A stretch of DNA of 64,000 nucleotides from Litchfieldia sinesaloumensis (GCF_900156865.1 NZ_LT732529.1:885056-949055), one strand, 5' to 3'; counted from the stretch's first letter, positions 32,746 to 43,788 are shown. Notes: generated from the letters alone by a model not told the origin. Translations and numbers: made by a program.

Positions 32746-35156
32746 AAATTGCAAGCATAATTGTTGATGTGCCTGCCATGCAAACGGATAAAACGTATGA
32801 TTACCTAATTCCAGATAAATGGTGTGACATCGTTGTTCCAGGAATGCGGGTTGTTGTTCCTTTTGGTCCTCGTAAAGTTCAAGGATTTGTTATAAGTCTA
32901 TCAAAAAAAGCTGAGGTAAATAAGTTAAAGGAAATTGACTCTCTGCTTGATCTTACCCCGGCTTTAAATGAAGAACTTCTTCATATTGGTAAATGGTTAA
33001 CAGAGAAAACACTTTGTTTTACGATATCTGCATTACAAGCAATGCTCCCTTCTGCAATGCGAGCGAAGTATGAAAAAGAAATACGACTGCTTGACCCCTC
33101 GAAAAGAAGTGAATTAAATCCTGCCATCAAATTTTCATTTGAGAAGCAAGACGTAATTAGCTGGGAAGAAGCAAGTGAGCATGATTTATTGCATATTTAT
33201 CAAAAGGACATTAAAAAAGGGCTTCTTGAAGTAGTTTACAACGTGAAAAATCGAAGTAATAAGAAAACAATGAAGCAAGTACATCTTCAGCTTTCAATGG
33301 AGGATACAAATCAAATAATCGAAGAGCTTCCTGCATCTGCTAAACGCCAGAAAGAAGTTCTTCAATATTTTTTAGTCAACAATAAACCCATTTTTCTAAA
33401 GGATCTTTTGCAGGAAGTTAGCGTAACTGATAGCACAATCCGAACGATGGTCAAAAAAGGGTATCTTAGAGAAAAGAATGTTGAAGTTTACCGTGACCCA
33501 TATGCAGACAAAAGTTTTGGACAAACTTCACCAATGCCATTGACTACAGAACAGCAAAAAGCAATCACCCCCATTCTTTCTTCTATTGAGGATGTTATCC
33601 ATAAAGTGTTTTTAATGTATGGTGTTACCGGAAGTGGAAAGACAGAGGTGTACATGCAGGCAATCGATACTGTCCTAAAAAAAGGGAAAGAAGCGATCGT
33701 CCTTGTCCCAGAAATTGCACTGACTCCACAAATGGTGAATCGTTTTAAGGGAAGGTTTGGTTCTCGGGTTGCTGTCATGCACAGCGGACTTGGAATCGGA
33801 GAGAAATATGATGAATGGCGTAAAATTTATCGTAAAGAAGTAAGTGTTGTCGTTGGAGCGAGATCAGCAATATTTGCACCGTTTGAGAATCTAGGAATTA
33901 TTATTATTGATGAGGAACATGAATCAAGTTATAAACAGGAGGACAATCCGAGGTATCATGCGAGGGATGTTGCCATTTTTCGTGGGCAGTTGCATAACGC
34001 ACCTGTAATTTTAGGAAGTGCGACACCGACTCTAGAATCGTTCGCACGTGCCTCAAAGAATGTGTACGAACTCATTACCTTGAAGGAGAGAGTCAATAAC
34101 AGGGCACTACCATCTGTTGAAATTGTTGATATGCGTGAGGAATTACGAAATGGGAATCGGTCGATGTTTTCGAGTCTTTTATTTGAAAAATTAACTGCAA
34201 GACTTGAGCGTAAGGAACAATCGGTACTATTTTTAAATAAGCGTGGACATTCCTCCTTTATCATGTGCAGAGATTGCGGGTATGTAGCAAACTGTCCACA
34301 TTGTGATATTTCTTTGACCTATCACCGTTCACATCATAGCTTAAAATGTCATTACTGTGGATATGAAACCTATATGCCTACTACATGTAATGAATGTGGG
34401 AGTGAACATATCCGCTTTTTTGGAACGGGAACTCAGAAGGTTGAAGAGGAACTTGCAAAGGTTTTGCCTGAAGCCCGTGTCATTCGAATGGATGTGGATA
34501 CAACAAGCAGAAAAGGTGCTCATGAGAAACTATTGCGAGAATTTGGAGATAGGAAGGCTGATATTTTATTAGGTACGCAAATGATTGCGAAGGGACTGGA
34601 TTTCCCGAATGTTACATTAGTAGGCGTTTTAACGGCAGATACAATGCTGAACCTTCCCGATTTTCGCTCCTCTGAAAAAACGTTCCAACTGCTTACACAG
34701 GTAAGTGGGAGAGCTGGGCGGCATGAACTACCTGGAGAAGTTGTAATTCAAAGCTATACGCCAGAGCATTATAGTATTGAGCTTGCTAGCCATCACAATT
34801 ATGATGGTTTCTATCAGAGTGAGATGAGGATAAGAAAAGCACATGCTTACCCACCATTTTATTATCTTGCATTAGTTACAGTAACACATCCAGAATTAAC
34901 AAAAACGGTTGATGTTGCTGAGAAGATTGCAATTTACTTAAGGAAGTCTTTATCGAATCAATCGATAATCTTAGGTCCTGTCACTTCACCGATTGCGAGG
35001 ATTAATAATAGATATCGATATCAATGCATGATAAAATACAAAAACGAGCCAAATTTAAATAGAATATTAAAAGGAATCTTGGATCGTTATCAAAGAGAAA
35101 TTGCACAAAACTCACTCACTTTATCAATTGATTTAAACCCATATATCATGATGTAG
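32742..35156 (+). CDS. priA: Primosomal replication-restart helicase PriA
   Basis: 3'-5' DNA helicase that recognises stalled forks and loads the replisome. 804 residues (805 in B. subtilis). N-terminal DNA-binding domain (1-105); winged helix; helicase core with Walker A GVTGSGKT (294-301) and Walker B DEEH (390-393). A Cys-rich zinc region follows: CRDCGYVANCPHCD, CHYCGYE and CNECGS, eight Cys in total. Motifs QMIAKGLDFPNVTLVGVL and QVSGRAGRHELPGEV close the core. ATG at 32742 in a 4-base overlap with coaBC. Repeat copy B follows. Confidence 0.98.
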   Translation: MKIASIIVDVPAMQTDKTYDYLIPDKWCDIVVPGMRVVVPFGPRKVQGFVISLSKKAEVNKLKEIDSLLDLTPALNEELLHIGKWLTEKTLCFTISALQAMLPSAMRAKYEKEIRLLDPSKRSELNPAIKFSFEKQDVISWEEASEHDLLHIYQKDIKKGLLEVVYNVKNRSNKKTMKQVHLQLSMEDTNQIIEELPASAKRQKEVLQYFLVNNKPIFLKDLLQEVSVTDSTIRTMVKKGYLREKNVEVYRDPYADKSFGQTSPMPLTTEQQKAITPILSSIEDVIHKVFLMYGVTGSGKTEVYMQAIDTVLKKGKEAIVLVPEIALTPQMVNRFKGRFGSRVAVMHSGLGIGEKYDEWRKIYRKEVSVVVGARSAIFAPFENLGIIIIDEEHESSYKQEDNPRYHARDVAIFRGQLHNAPVILGSATPTLESFARASKNVYELITLKERVNNRALPSVEIVDMREELRNGNRSMFSSLLFEKLTARLERKEQSVLFLNKRGHSSFIMCRDCGYVANCPHCDISLTYHRSHHSLKCHYCGYETYMPTTCNECGSEHIRFFGTGTQKVEEELAKVLPEARVIRMDVDTTSRKGAHEKLLREFGDRKADILLGTQMIAKGLDFPNVTLVGVLTADTMLNLPDFRSSEKTFQLLTQVSGRAGRHELPGEVVIQSYTPEHYSIELASHHNYDGFYQSEMRIRKAHAYPPFYYLALVTVTHPELTKTVDVAEKIAIYLRKSLSNQSIILGPVTSPIARINNRYRYQCMIKYKNEPNLNRILKGILDRYQREIAQNSLTLSIDLNPYIMM

Positions 35157-35188
35157 TTTAAAGTTGCAGCCTAAGAGAGAGACTAGTA

Positions 35189-35360
35189 GAAAAGTGCAAG
35201 GAATCCAAAATCCGGCTGAGGGCATGAAGGTCCTGTGCCTAACACTGGAACACTAGCTAACCAGGCGTGGGCGACAAGTATAAGACGAGAGCTGACAGAA
35301 GTACATTTTACCTTCTGAAGCGATCGCTCATATCGATAGCTAATAGTGCTGGAGATAGAC
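35189..35360 (-). repeat. Dispersed intergenic repeat, copy B (inverted)
   Basis: Fills most of the 236-base priA-def gap. On the minus strand it begins GTCTATCTCCAG, has AGAAGGTAAAATGTACTTCT as central hairpin, then GTCTTATACTTGTCGCC, and ends CCTTGCACTTTTCT. Compared with copies A and C it carries about 55 extra bases between the GTCGCC block and the terminal CCTTGCAC. No coding potential was seen. Confidence 0.75.
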
Positions 35361-35392
35361 ATATAAAAAAGTAGAATGTTGGAGGAACAACC

Positions 35393-35866
35393 TTGTCTGT
35401 ATTGCCAATTGTCAAATACCCAAGCGAAATTCTTGAGGTTGAATGTGAAAAAGTTACAGTATTTGACCGAAAACTATCAAAATTAATTAAAGATATGTAT
35501 GATACAATGCTTGATGCGGATGGTGTAGGTTTAGCGGCCCCACAGGTTGGGATAGCTAAACAAATCGCCATTGTTGATATAGGGGACGAGAGTGGACTTA
35601 TCGAACTAATTAATCCTGTTATTTTAGAGCAAAGAGGCGAACAGATTGGTCCAGAAGGCTGTCTTAGTTTTCCGGACCTTTTTGGTGAAGTAACTAGATT
35701 TGATTATATTAAGGTTAGAGCACAAAATCGTAGAGGGAAAACATACATATACGAGGCGAACGATTTCTTGGCGCGTGCGATTCAGCATGAAATTGATCAC
35801 TTACATGGAATTTTATTTACAACGAAGGTAAACCGTTTTTATGAAGAAGGAGAAATTGAAGGGTAG
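35393..35866 (+). CDS. def: Peptide deformylase
   Basis: Metallo-hydrolase removing the N-formyl group from new proteins. TTG start at 35393 with GGAGG (35381-35385) 7 bases upstream. 157 residues, class I length. All three motifs are present: [10 protein letters not shown] (44-53), EGCLSFPD with metal ligand Cys90, and QHEIDHLHG with His132, Glu133 and His136. Immediately followed by fmt, 8 bases later, which adds the same formyl group. The start lies just past repeat copy B, so its promoter is either inside that region or upstream of priA. Confidence 0.97.
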   Translation: MSVLPIVKYPSEILEVECEKVTVFDRKLSKLIKDMYDTMLDADGVGLAAPQVGIAKQIAIVDIGDESGLIELINPVILEQRGEQIGPEGCLSFPDLFGEVTRFDYIKVRAQNRRGKTYIYEANDFLARAIQHEIDHLHGILFTTKVNRFYEEGEIEG

Positions 35867-35874
35867 GTAATTAC

Positions 35875-36828
35875 ATGGAACGAATTGTATTTATGGGTAC
35901 TCCTGACTTTTCAGTACCTGTTTTACGACAAATACTAGAGGATGGATATGAGGTTGTGGCGGTTGTAACACAACCGGACAGACCTGTAGGGAGAAAAAAG
36001 ATACTAACACCACCACCAGTTAAGGTCGAGGCATTAAAACATAATATTCCAGTCTTACAACCAAATAAAATTAGAGAAAAACAAGAAGTTGAACAGGTAT
36101 TAAGTTATAAGCCAGATTTAATCATAACGGCTGCATTTGGACAAATCCTCCCAATTGAATTATTGGAGGCGCCGAAATACGGCTGTATAAATGTCCATGC
36201 TTCTCTATTGCCGGAACTAAGAGGAGGAGCACCTATTCATTATTCAATTCTACAAGGGAAGAAAAAAACCGGTGTTACGATTATGTATATGGTAGAGAGA
36301 TTAGACGCTGGTGATATATTAACACAAGTTGAAATACCAATATTGGAATCGGATCATGTAGGATCTTTACACGATAAATTAAGTGTAGCGGGGGCAAAGT
36401 TATTATCAGAAACAATCCCTTTACTTTTAGCAGGCAAAATTACGCCTATTAAACAGGACGATGATAAAGCAACATTTGCGCCAAATATAAAACGTGATCA
36501 GGAAAAGATAGACTGGACAAAAAATGGGGAAGATATTTATAACCATATCAGAGGACTTCATCCATGGCCAGTTGCCTATACTACATTGAATGGTGATGTC
36601 ATAAAGGTATGGTGGGCTCAAAAAGTTCCTTTAGCAAATTCTGAACAACCTGGGAAAATTGTTTCTATTGAAAAGGATGGATTCATTGTTTCAACTGGAA
36701 ATACAACCTTTATTAAAATCACACAACTCCAGCCTTCTGGAAAGAAAAGGATGAGTGCAGAACAATTTCTACTTGGGGCGGATCTACAGGTAGGTAGTCA
36801 ACTAGGAGATGCCAATGGCGAAAACTAA
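35875..36828 (+). CDS. fmt: Methionyl-tRNA formyltransferase
   Basis: Formylates initiator Met-tRNA using 10-formyl-tetrahydrofolate. 317 residues, same as B. subtilis. Catalytic Asn106, His108 and Asp144 are visible in INVHAS and RLDAGDILT; the signature loop is [12 protein letters not shown] (110-121). [15 protein letters not shown] starts the Rossmann fold. The C-terminal tRNA-binding domain starts near residue 205. ATG at 35875; it overlaps rsmB by 14 bases with the chosen starts. Confidence 0.98.
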   Translation: MERIVFMGTPDFSVPVLRQILEDGYEVVAVVTQPDRPVGRKKILTPPPVKVEALKHNIPVLQPNKIREKQEVEQVLSYKPDLIITAAFGQILPIELLEAPKYGCINVHASLLPELRGGAPIHYSILQGKKKTGVTIMYMVERLDAGDILTQVEIPILESDHVGSLHDKLSVAGAKLLSETIPLLLAGKITPIKQDDDKATFAPNIKRDQEKIDWTKNGEDIYNHIRGLHPWPVAYTTLNGDVIKVWWAQKVPLANSEQPGKIVSIEKDGFIVSTGNTTFIKITQLQPSGKKRMSAEQFLLGADLQVGSQLGDANGEN

Positions 36829-38158
36829 TATTCGAAACGTCGCACTTGAAATCTTATTGCAGATTGAAAAAAATCAGGCTTATAGTAATCTCCTCTTGAA
36901 CCAAATGATAAAAAAACATGAGGTGCAAGGGAAGGATGTTGGATTATTAACAGAGATTGTATATGGAACAATTCAACGTCGTGATACATTAGATTTTTAT
37001 TTAGCTCCATTTTTAAAAAAGACCAAAAAACTTGACCAATGGGTGAGGATTTTATTAAGACTCTCCCTTTATCAAATGGTTTATTTAGATAGAGTACCGG
37101 AACGGGCTATCTTCTTTGAAGCGGTTGAGATTGCAAAAAAGAGAGGACACAGAGGAACGGCTTCACTTGTGAATGGGGTATTACGCTCCATTCAACGTGA
37201 AGGCTTGCCTTCGATGGACCAAATTTTAGATGAAGTAGAAAGATTGGCAGTTGAAACGAGTCACCCTATCTGGCTTGTGAAGCGTTGGGTAAAGCAGATG
37301 GGGATTGAAGAAGCACGGAAAATGTGTGAAATTAACTGTACGCCACCCGAGCAGACAGCACGTGTCAACAATTCGGCAATTACTCAGGATGAGCTAATCC
37401 ACATGTTACATGAAGATGGAATTGAAGTGGTTAAAGGTGATGTTTCTGTAGATGCGATCAAGGCTGTTCGGGGAAATCTTGCTAAAACTAAAGCTTTTAA
37501 GGAAGGATATTTATCCATCCAAGATGAAAGTTCAATGCTTGTTGCACGTGCGCTCGGTGTTGAAGAAAACGACCATATCCTAGATAGTTGTGCAGCACCA
37601 GGCGGGAAAACTACACATATTGCTGAATTACTCCGTAATACGGGTAAAGTGTATTCGTTGGATCTTCATGAACATAAAGTGAAATTGATTAATGAAGCAG
37701 TAACTCGATTAGGGCTTGAAAATGTTGTGACAAAAGCTCATGATAGTCGAAAAGCAGGGGAAATCTTTGAACCCCAATTTTTTGATAAGATATTAGTTGA
37801 TGCCCCATGCTCTGGGTTTGGGGTAATAAGAAGAAAGCCGGATATCAAGTATTCAAAAACAGTGTCCGACAATCAACACTTAGCAAAAATACAGATAGAC
37901 ATACTAACAGAGGTTTCATCTTTGTTAAAAAAAGATGGTATACTCGTATATAGCACATGTACAATAGATTATGAAGAAAATGAAGGGGTAATCAATACTT
38001 TCCTCGAACAAAATAAAGATTTTGTATTAGACAACACAATTGAAAACTTCCTCCCAGAAATAGTGAAACCATATATAAAAAATGGACAAATTCAGCTTTA
38101 TCCGCATTATTTTGGAACGGATGGATTTTATATTGCAAGATTAAGAAAGCAGGTGTAA
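36815..38158 (+). CDS. rsmB: 16S rRNA (cytosine-967-C5)-methyltransferase RsmB
   Basis: SAM-dependent methyltransferase making m5C967 (E. coli numbering) in 16S rRNA. ATG at 36815 is chosen because AGGAG (36804-36808) leaves a 6-base gap; the in-frame ATG at 36809 directly abuts it. 447 residues. NusB-like N-terminal domain (1-140, e.g. [20 protein letters not shown]); the methyltransferase domain has [16 protein letters not shown] for [20 protein letters not shown] and the nucleophile-bearing VYSTCTID. Ends 5 bases before rlmN. Confidence 0.96.
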   Translation: MAKTNIRNVALEILLQIEKNQAYSNLLLNQMIKKHEVQGKDVGLLTEIVYGTIQRRDTLDFYLAPFLKKTKKLDQWVRILLRLSLYQMVYLDRVPERAIFFEAVEIAKKRGHRGTASLVNGVLRSIQREGLPSMDQILDEVERLAVETSHPIWLVKRWVKQMGIEEARKMCEINCTPPEQTARVNNSAITQDELIHMLHEDGIEVVKGDVSVDAIKAVRGNLAKTKAFKEGYLSIQDESSMLVARALGVEENDHILDSCAAPGGKTTHIAELLRNTGKVYSLDLHEHKVKLINEAVTRLGLENVVTKAHDSRKAGEIFEPQFFDKILVDAPCSGFGVIRRKPDIKYSKTVSDNQHLAKIQIDILTEVSSLLKKDGILVYSTCTIDYEENEGVINTFLEQNKDFVLDNTIENFLPEIVKPYIKNGQIQLYPHYFGTDGFYIARLRKQV

Positions 38159-38163
38159 TGTAA

Positions 38164-39258
38164 TTGGAAGAAGTACAAACAACAAGAAGAAAGAAACAAA
38201 ACCTATCAAATTCAAAACCATCAATATACTCTATTCAATTAGACGAAATTGAAAACTGGCTCATCGAAAATGGAGAGAAAAAATTTCGTGGCAATCAGAT
38301 TTTTGAATGGCTTTATACGAAACGGGTGACAACATTTGAAGAAATGACAAACCTCTCAAATGAACTTAGACGGAAGCTTGCTGAGCATTTTACGATTACG
38401 ACTCTTAATACAATTATCCAGCAAACTTCAGCTGACGGGACAATGAAGTTTTTATTTGAACTTCATGATGGGTATTCAATTGAAACAGTCTTGATGAGAC
38501 ACAGTTATGGAAACTCAATCTGTGTAACAACACAGGTTGGTTGCCGGATTGGTTGTACCTTCTGTGCATCAACTTTAGGAGGACTAAAGCGTAATTTAGA
38601 GGCAGGAGAAATTGTTGCACAGGTTGTAAAGGTTCAAAAAGCACTTGATGAATTAGGTGAGCGTGTAAGCCATCTTGTAATTATGGGAATAGGTGAACCG
38701 TTTGATAACTATGATCAAATGCTTTCATTTTTAAAGATTATTAACCATGACAAAGGCTTAAATATAGGCGCTCGTCATATTACTGTTTCGACAAGTGGGA
38801 TTATTCCGAAAATCTATAAATTTGCAGATGAAAAATTACAAATAAATTTTGCAATCTCTTTACATGCACCTAATACAGAAATTAGAAGCAGGTTGATGCC
38901 GATAAATCGTGCATACAAACTACCTGACTTAATGGAAGCTGTACGATATTATATTGATAAAACAGGAAGAAGAATAAGCTTTGAATATGGATTATTTGGC
39001 GGAGTTAACGATCAAGTTGAACATGCCGAAGAACTAGCTGAGCTATTAAAAGGAATTAAATGTCATGTAAACTTAATTCCAGTCAATTATGTTCCTGAAC
39101 GCGATTATGTCAGAACGCCAAAAGAACAGATCTTCGAATTCGAGAAGACGCTAAAGAAACATGGTGTAAATGTGACAATTCGTCGTGAACAAGGTCATGA
39201 TATTGATGCTGCCTGTGGTCAATTACGTGCAAAGGAGCGTAAAGAGGAGACGAGGTGA
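38164..39258 (+). CDS. rlmN: Dual-specificity 23S rRNA/tRNA adenine-C2 methyltransferase RlmN
   Basis: Radical-SAM enzyme methylating A2503 of 23S rRNA and A37 of some tRNAs. TTG start at 38164, 5 bases after rsmB, with AGGTG in the rsmB end; 364 residues (363 in B. subtilis). The radical-SAM cluster motif CRIGCTFC holds Cys127, Cys131 and Cys134. [10 protein letters not shown] binds SAM; the second catalytic Cys, the methyl carrier, lies in AACGQLRAK at the C-terminus. Start choice is less certain because no ATG lies nearby. Confidence 0.96.
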   Translation: MEEVQTTRRKKQNLSNSKPSIYSIQLDEIENWLIENGEKKFRGNQIFEWLYTKRVTTFEEMTNLSNELRRKLAEHFTITTLNTIIQQTSADGTMKFLFELHDGYSIETVLMRHSYGNSICVTTQVGCRIGCTFCASTLGGLKRNLEAGEIVAQVVKVQKALDELGERVSHLVIMGIGEPFDNYDQMLSFLKIINHDKGLNIGARHITVSTSGIIPKIYKFADEKLQINFAISLHAPNTEIRSRLMPINRAYKLPDLMEAVRYYIDKTGRRISFEYGLFGGVNDQVEHAEELAELLKGIKCHVNLIPVNYVPERDYVRTPKEQIFEFEKTLKKHGVNVTIRREQGHDIDAACGQLRAKERKEETR

Positions 39259-39263
39259 AACAT

Positions 39264-40013
39264 ATGAAGTCATTCTTTTTAACAAATCGGGGAAAAGTAA
39301 GACAAATCAATGAGGACAGCTGTGGTGTATTTCATAACAAAGCGGGACAAGTCTTGGCGGTTGTGGCTGATGGAATGGGTGGTCATTTAGCAGGTGATGT
39401 TGCTAGCAGTATGACAACATCACAGCTCAAGTCCTACTGGGAGCCTGTAGAAAAAATTCATACTTCTGAATCAGCAGAAGAGTGGCTAAGAGAGTATATT
39501 TCAACCATAAATACAAATCTCTACACACATTCGCAAAACAATGATGAGTGTAAAGGAATGGGAACGACGGTTGTTGCTGCAATATGTACTGACTTGTTTA
39601 CAACAGTAGCACATATTGGTGATAGTCGATGTTATGTGTTAAATAGTCATGGATTCCAACAAATTACGGAAGACCATTCTCTTGTAAATGAACTTGTACG
39701 CTCTGGACATATCTCTAGGGAAGATGCAGAGCATCATCCACGAAAAAATGTTGTTTTACGTGCACTAGGCACAGAGACTTCTGTTCAAATGGATTTAAGA
39801 ACACTTATTTTAGAAGAAGGCGACATGCTTTTGATTTGCTCAGACGGTTTATCTAATAAAGTTGCTGATGCTGAACTAAAAAGCATGCTTGAAAGTGAAG
39901 GCAGTATCGAAAAAAAGGCTGAACAACTCATCCAATTGGCTAATGATAATGGTGGGGAAGATAATATTACCCTCGTAATCGTGGATTACACCCCTGAAAG
40001 TGAGGGCGAATAA
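39264..40013 (+). CDS. prpC: PrpC, PP2C-type protein phosphatase
   Basis: Mn/Mg-dependent Ser/Thr phosphatase opposing PrkC; known substrates in B. subtilis include PrkC itself, RsgA (CpgA) and elongation factors. The ATG at 39264 follows GAGGTG (39252-39257); the in-frame GTG at 39255 is inside that ribosome site. 249 residues. PP2C motifs: VRQINEDSCG, VVADGMGGHLAGDVAS, HIGDSRCYVL, EDHSLVNELV and LICSDGLSNKV. Ends 4 bases before prkC. Confidence 0.97.
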   Translation: MKSFFLTNRGKVRQINEDSCGVFHNKAGQVLAVVADGMGGHLAGDVASSMTTSQLKSYWEPVEKIHTSESAEEWLREYISTINTNLYTHSQNNDECKGMGTTVVAAICTDLFTTVAHIGDSRCYVLNSHGFQQITEDHSLVNELVRSGHISREDAEHHPRKNVVLRALGTETSVQMDLRTLILEEGDMLLICSDGLSNKVADAELKSMLESEGSIEKKAEQLIQLANDNGGEDNITLVIVDYTPESEGE

Positions 40014-40017
40014 TCCT

Positions 40018-41970
40018 ATGCTTATTGGTAGAAGATTAAGCGGCCGATATAAGGTTCTAGAAGTCATTGGTGGGGGCGGAATGGCTAATGTTTATCTCGC
40101 TCGTGACGTTATCCTCGAAAGAGATGTTGCCATAAAAGTTCTACGCTTAGACTTTTCAAACGATGAAGAATTTATCAAAAGATTCCGAAGAGAAGCACAT
40201 GCTGCTACAAGCCTCGCTCATCCTAACATTGTGAGTATTTATGATGTCGGAGAGGAAGAGGATATTTACTATATAGTTATGGAGTATGTTCCTGGCCAAA
40301 CATTAAAACAATACATACAGCGAAATGCACCGCTTCATTCAAAAGAAACGATTAACATAATGTTGCAACTAACATCAGCAATAACACACGCACACCAAAA
40401 TCAGATTGTACATCGAGATATTAAGCCACAGAATATTTTAATTGATCATGATGGGACAGTGAAAGTTACCGATTTTGGAATTGCCGTTGCTCTTAGCTCA
40501 ACAACAATTACTCAAACAAACTCTGTTCTTGGTTCTGTTCATTATTTGTCACCCGAACAAGCTAGAGGTGGAATGTCGACTAGAAAATCAGACATATATT
40601 CATTGGGTATCGTCATGTTTGAACTTTTGACAGGGCGCGTTCCTTTTGAAGGGGAATCTGCAGTCTCGATTGCCTTAAAACATTTACAATCAGATACACC
40701 TTCACCAAAGAGGTGGAATGCTACTATTCCACAAAGTGTGGAGAATATCATCTTAAAAGCAACTGCGAAAGATCCATTCCATCGCTACGATTCTGTTGAA
40801 CAAATGGAAGAGGATTTGCAAACCGCATTATACCCTAACCGTTTGAACGAAGAAAAATTTGTCATCCCAGACATGGATGACGAGGTAACGAAAGCAATTC
40901 CAATTATTAAAGATAATAGCTCGTTAGCTTCTAGTGATACCTTAGTTAAGGAGCCTCAGAATCATACAAATAAGACCGATCAGGTAAAATCAAAACCGAA
41001 GAAAAATAAACTTTTAATTTCTCTTGCAATAGTCTTTTTCTTTATCCTAGCAGCTGGGGTTGCTGCTGTTACAATTTTTCCAGCATTATTTTTACCTAAA
41101 GATGTAGATGTACCAACTGTTTCTAATATGCCATATGATCAAGCTGTAAAAAAATTAGAGGAAGCCGGGTTTAAGATTGGTGACACGATTGAAATAAGCG
41201 ACCAAGAAATTCCAGAGGGATATATTGTCCGAACCGATCCCGAAGCAGGTTCATCAATCAAAGAAGGTGCTTCTATTGATTTATATGAAAGTATTGGAAA
41301 AGAGAAGGTAGAGTTCAAAGATTATGTTGGTAAAAATTACGATGAGGTTAAAGAAAAATTAGGAAAAGAAAATTACTTTTATGTCGATAAAGAAGAAGTA
41401 TTTGATGACAGTACTCCTGGGACGATTCTTCGTCAATCAATTGATGAAGGGGAAGAGGTAGTTCCTGAAGAGACAGAGGTAACATTTGAGGTAAGTAAAG
41501 GACCAGAAACTATTAAACTTTCTGATTTAACTGGTTTTACTGCAGTAGCACTTGATAATTATGCAACACAAAACAGCTTATCCATTGATTATTCAGAGGA
41601 ACAACATTCAGAGGATGTACCAGCTGGTCAGGCTATTTCCCAAACACCTGCAAAAGATACAGAATTAACAAAGGGTGGCAAGGTAAAAGTAATTATGTCT
41701 AAAGGTCCTGAACCAAAAGATCCCAAAGAAGTAAAGCGGACCATAACGATTGATTATACTCCGGATAATGAGGAAGATCCACAGCTCGCACAAATTTATA
41801 TCCAGGATGCAACAAACAAAATTACCAATCTTTATAAACAACTTGATTTGAAAGAGCAAAGCACAATCGATATTACTTTTGTCATTAATCCAGGAGAATC
41901 TGCCGAATATCTGGTGTACATTAATGGAAGACCACATCAACAAGAGGAAATTCCATATCCTGAGGAATAG
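40018..41970 (+). CDS. prkC: PrkC, membrane Ser/Thr kinase with PASTA domains
   Basis: Hanks-type kinase sensing muropeptides or lipid II; in B. subtilis it triggers spore germination and phosphorylates RsgA and EF-G. The ATG at 40018 gives MLIGRRLSGRYKVLEVIGGG; an in-frame GTG at 40000 lies within the prpC end. 650 residues. Kinase domain 11-270: G-loop, catalytic Lys40, HRDIKPQN with Asp134, DFG Asp152, and a Thr-rich activation loop (SSTTITQTNS). One membrane helix at about 332-354; outside it three PASTA repeats (about 360-570) and a C-terminal Ig-like domain. Confidence 0.98.
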   Translation: MLIGRRLSGRYKVLEVIGGGGMANVYLARDVILERDVAIKVLRLDFSNDEEFIKRFRREAHAATSLAHPNIVSIYDVGEEEDIYYIVMEYVPGQTLKQYIQRNAPLHSKETINIMLQLTSAITHAHQNQIVHRDIKPQNILIDHDGTVKVTDFGIAVALSSTTITQTNSVLGSVHYLSPEQARGGMSTRKSDIYSLGIVMFELLTGRVPFEGESAVSIALKHLQSDTPSPKRWNATIPQSVENIILKATAKDPFHRYDSVEQMEEDLQTALYPNRLNEEKFVIPDMDDEVTKAIPIIKDNSSLASSDTLVKEPQNHTNKTDQVKSKPKKNKLLISLAIVFFFILAAGVAAVTIFPALFLPKDVDVPTVSNMPYDQAVKKLEEAGFKIGDTIEISDQEIPEGYIVRTDPEAGSSIKEGASIDLYESIGKEKVEFKDYVGKNYDEVKEKLGKENYFYVDKEEVFDDSTPGTILRQSIDEGEEVVPEETEVTFEVSKGPETIKLSDLTGFTAVALDNYATQNSLSIDYSEEQHSEDVPAGQAISQTPAKDTELTKGGKVKVIMSKGPEPKDPKEVKRTITIDYTPDNEEDPQLAQIYIQDATNKITNLYKQLDLKEQSTIDITFVINPGESAEYLVYINGRPHQQEEIPYPEE

Positions 41971-41978
41971 CTAGGAAT

Positions 41979-42002
41979 GGGTAGTGGAAATACCCACTAC
42001 CC
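41979..42002 (+). other. 9-bp hairpin between prkC and rsgA without T tract
   Basis: GGGTAGTGG (41979-41987) pairs perfectly with CCACTACCC (41994-42002) around a 6-base loop. AAAAAGAG follows, so it is not a normal terminator. May be an mRNA processing or stability element. Confidence 0.6.
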
Positions 42003-42044
42003 AAAAAGAGTCGTGACGAATGAGATAAAACAAGGAGTGAAACT

Positions 42045-42929
42045 ATGCCAGAGGGCAAAATCATAAAAGCACTGAGCGGTTTTTATTATGTTAAAAACGA
42101 AGATGGAGAACTGATTCAATGTCGAGGTAGAGGAGTCTTTCGAAAGAATAAAGTTACTCCATTGGTAGGAGATAATGTAGTATACCAGGCAGAAAATGAA
42201 ACTGACGGATATATTTTGGAAGTTTTTGATCGTAAAAATGAATTAATTCGTCCTCCAATAGCAAATGTAGATCAAGCTATTCTAGTTTTTTCTGCGATTA
42301 AGCCTGATTTTAGTCCATTGTTGTTAGATCGCTTTCTTGTTTTAGTTGAATCAAACGATATTAAGCCTATTATCTGTATTAGTAAAACAGATTTAATCTC
42401 GGAGGAAACATTTAAAGAAATAGAAGAATATGCTGGACACTACCGCAAAGTTGGCTATCAAGTTCTATTAACTTCTACAAAGGATATGGAAGGTCTAGAT
42501 CAATTAATTCCGTTATTAGAGAATCAAATTTCGGTATTTGCTGGTCAATCCGGTGTGGGAAAATCATCGTTGTTGAATATCCTTCGACCAGATCTTGAAT
42601 TAAAAACAAATGAAATTTCTACCTCTTTAGGTCGAGGAAAGCATACGACAAGGCATGTTGAATTGATTGAAGTTGGTAATGGACTTGTAGCAGATACTCC
42701 TGGTTTTAGTTCGTTAGAATTTCTTACACTTGAACTAGACGAGCTCTCCTACTGCTTCCCAGAGATATATGAAGTCGGTTCGAATTGCAAATTTCGTGGC
42801 TGTACGCATATTTCTGAACCGAAATGTGCAGTAAGACAAGCTGTTCAGGATGGAGAAATTATGCAATTCCGTTATGACCACTATGTAAGTTTTCATGAAG
42901 AAATAAAGGAAAGAAAGCCGAGGTACTAA
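42045..42929 (+). CDS. rsgA: RsgA (CpgA), circularly permuted ribosome-assembly GTPase
   Basis: GTPase that checks 30S subunit maturation; in B. subtilis it is a PrkC substrate and its loss alters cell-wall synthesis. 294 residues. OB-fold N-terminal domain (1-65); then the permuted GTPase, with G4 (SKTD, 113-116) coming before G1 (GQSGVGKSS, 167-175) and G3 (DTPGF). The C-terminal zinc motif is [19 protein letters not shown] at 42045 with AAGGAGTGAAA upstream. Two bases separate it from rpe. Confidence 0.97.
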   Translation: MPEGKIIKALSGFYYVKNEDGELIQCRGRGVFRKNKVTPLVGDNVVYQAENETDGYILEVFDRKNELIRPPIANVDQAILVFSAIKPDFSPLLLDRFLVLVESNDIKPIICISKTDLISEETFKEIEEYAGHYRKVGYQVLLTSTKDMEGLDQLIPLLENQISVFAGQSGVGKSSLLNILRPDLELKTNEISTSLGRGKHTTRHVELIEVGNGLVADTPGFSSLEFLTLELDELSYCFPEIYEVGSNCKFRGCTHISEPKCAVRQAVQDGEIMQFRYDHYVSFHEEIKERKPRY

Positions 42930-42931
42930 AA

Positions 42932-43579
42932 ATGATTAAAATTGCACCATCCATTCTATCAGCAGATTTTGCTAAACTTGGAGAAGAGATCAGGGATGTT
43001 GAAAATGGAGGAGCAGACTATATTCATGTGGATGTCATGGATGGTCACTTTGTTCCGAATATTACAATTGGTCCATTAATTGTAGATGCAATTCGTCCTG
43101 TTACAAAATTACCATTAGATGTTCATTTAATGATTCAAAACCCTGATCAATATATACCTGAATTTGCAAAGGCAGGTGCGGACTTTTTAACAGTGCATGT
43201 TGAGGCATGTCCACATCTACACCGTACGATTCAATTAATTAAATCCCATGGTGTAAAGGCTGGAGTCGTCCTAAATCCAGCTACCCCTGTTGATACAATC
43301 AAACATGTAATAGATGAGATTGATTTAGTATTATTAATGACTGTAAACCCTGGTTTTGGTGGACAGAAATTCATTCATTCAGTACTTCCAAAAATTGCGG
43401 AAGTTGCGCAAATGGTGAAGGAAAGAAACTTAAATGTTGAAATAGAAGTGGATGGCGGAGTGAACGAAGAAACCGCGAAGCTATGTGTACAGGCTGGTGC
43501 AAATGTTCTAGTTGCTGGGTCAGCCATCTATAATAAAGAGGATCGGAAAGCAGCGATTGAAAAGATACGGAGTCTATAA
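42932..43579 (+). CDS. rpe: Ribulose-phosphate 3-epimerase
   Basis: Pentose-phosphate pathway enzyme interconverting ribulose-5-P and xylulose-5-P. 215 residues. [32 protein letters not shown] (metal His and Asp), [20 protein letters not shown] and [13 protein letters not shown] are the TIM-barrel signatures. ATG at 42932. It ends the prpC-prkC-rsgA-rpe run at a strong terminator. In B. subtilis thiN (thiamine pyrophosphokinase) follows; here the next 248 bases hold no such gene. Confidence 0.98.
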   Translation: MIKIAPSILSADFAKLGEEIRDVENGGADYIHVDVMDGHFVPNITIGPLIVDAIRPVTKLPLDVHLMIQNPDQYIPEFAKAGADFLTVHVEACPHLHRTIQLIKSHGVKAGVVLNPATPVDTIKHVIDEIDLVLLMTVNPGFGGQKFIHSVLPKIAEVAQMVKERNLNVEIEVDGGVNEETAKLCVQAGANVLVAGSAIYNKEDRKAAIEKIRSL

Positions 43580-43607
43580 AAGGAGCAGATTTTCTGCTCC
43601 TTTTTTT
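43578..43607 (+). terminator. Intrinsic terminator after rpe
   Basis: AAAGGAGCAGA pairs with TCTGCTCCTTT across a 4-base loop and runs into seven Ts. Confidence 0.95.
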
Positions 43608-43757
43608 GCGGTATTAACTTAATTTGAATAAAGTTTTCGAAATGAACTTCAACTGAATTGTACTTTTTTTTACAGAATGGGCATATGAATATTTTAAGCA
43701 ACATTAAAAAGTAATTGCTTTTATTTATATGTACTATGGTACTATTTATTTTCATTT

Positions 43758-43788
43758 GAATATTATAATAAGGTAGACTACATGATTT
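43758..43788 (+). promoter_or_regulatory. Possible sigma-E promoter of spoVM
   Basis: GAATATT (43758-43764) fits the sigma-E -35 consensus KMATATT. CATGATTT (43781-43788) is a partial match to CATACAMT, with a 16-base spacer, slightly long. spoVM is sigma-E-dependent in B. subtilis. Weak by sequence alone. Confidence 0.35.

Noticed and set aside
35308-35571. Minus-strand frame of 87 codons
   Set aside because: It crosses repeat copy B and the antisense of def; no ribosome site and no known domain.
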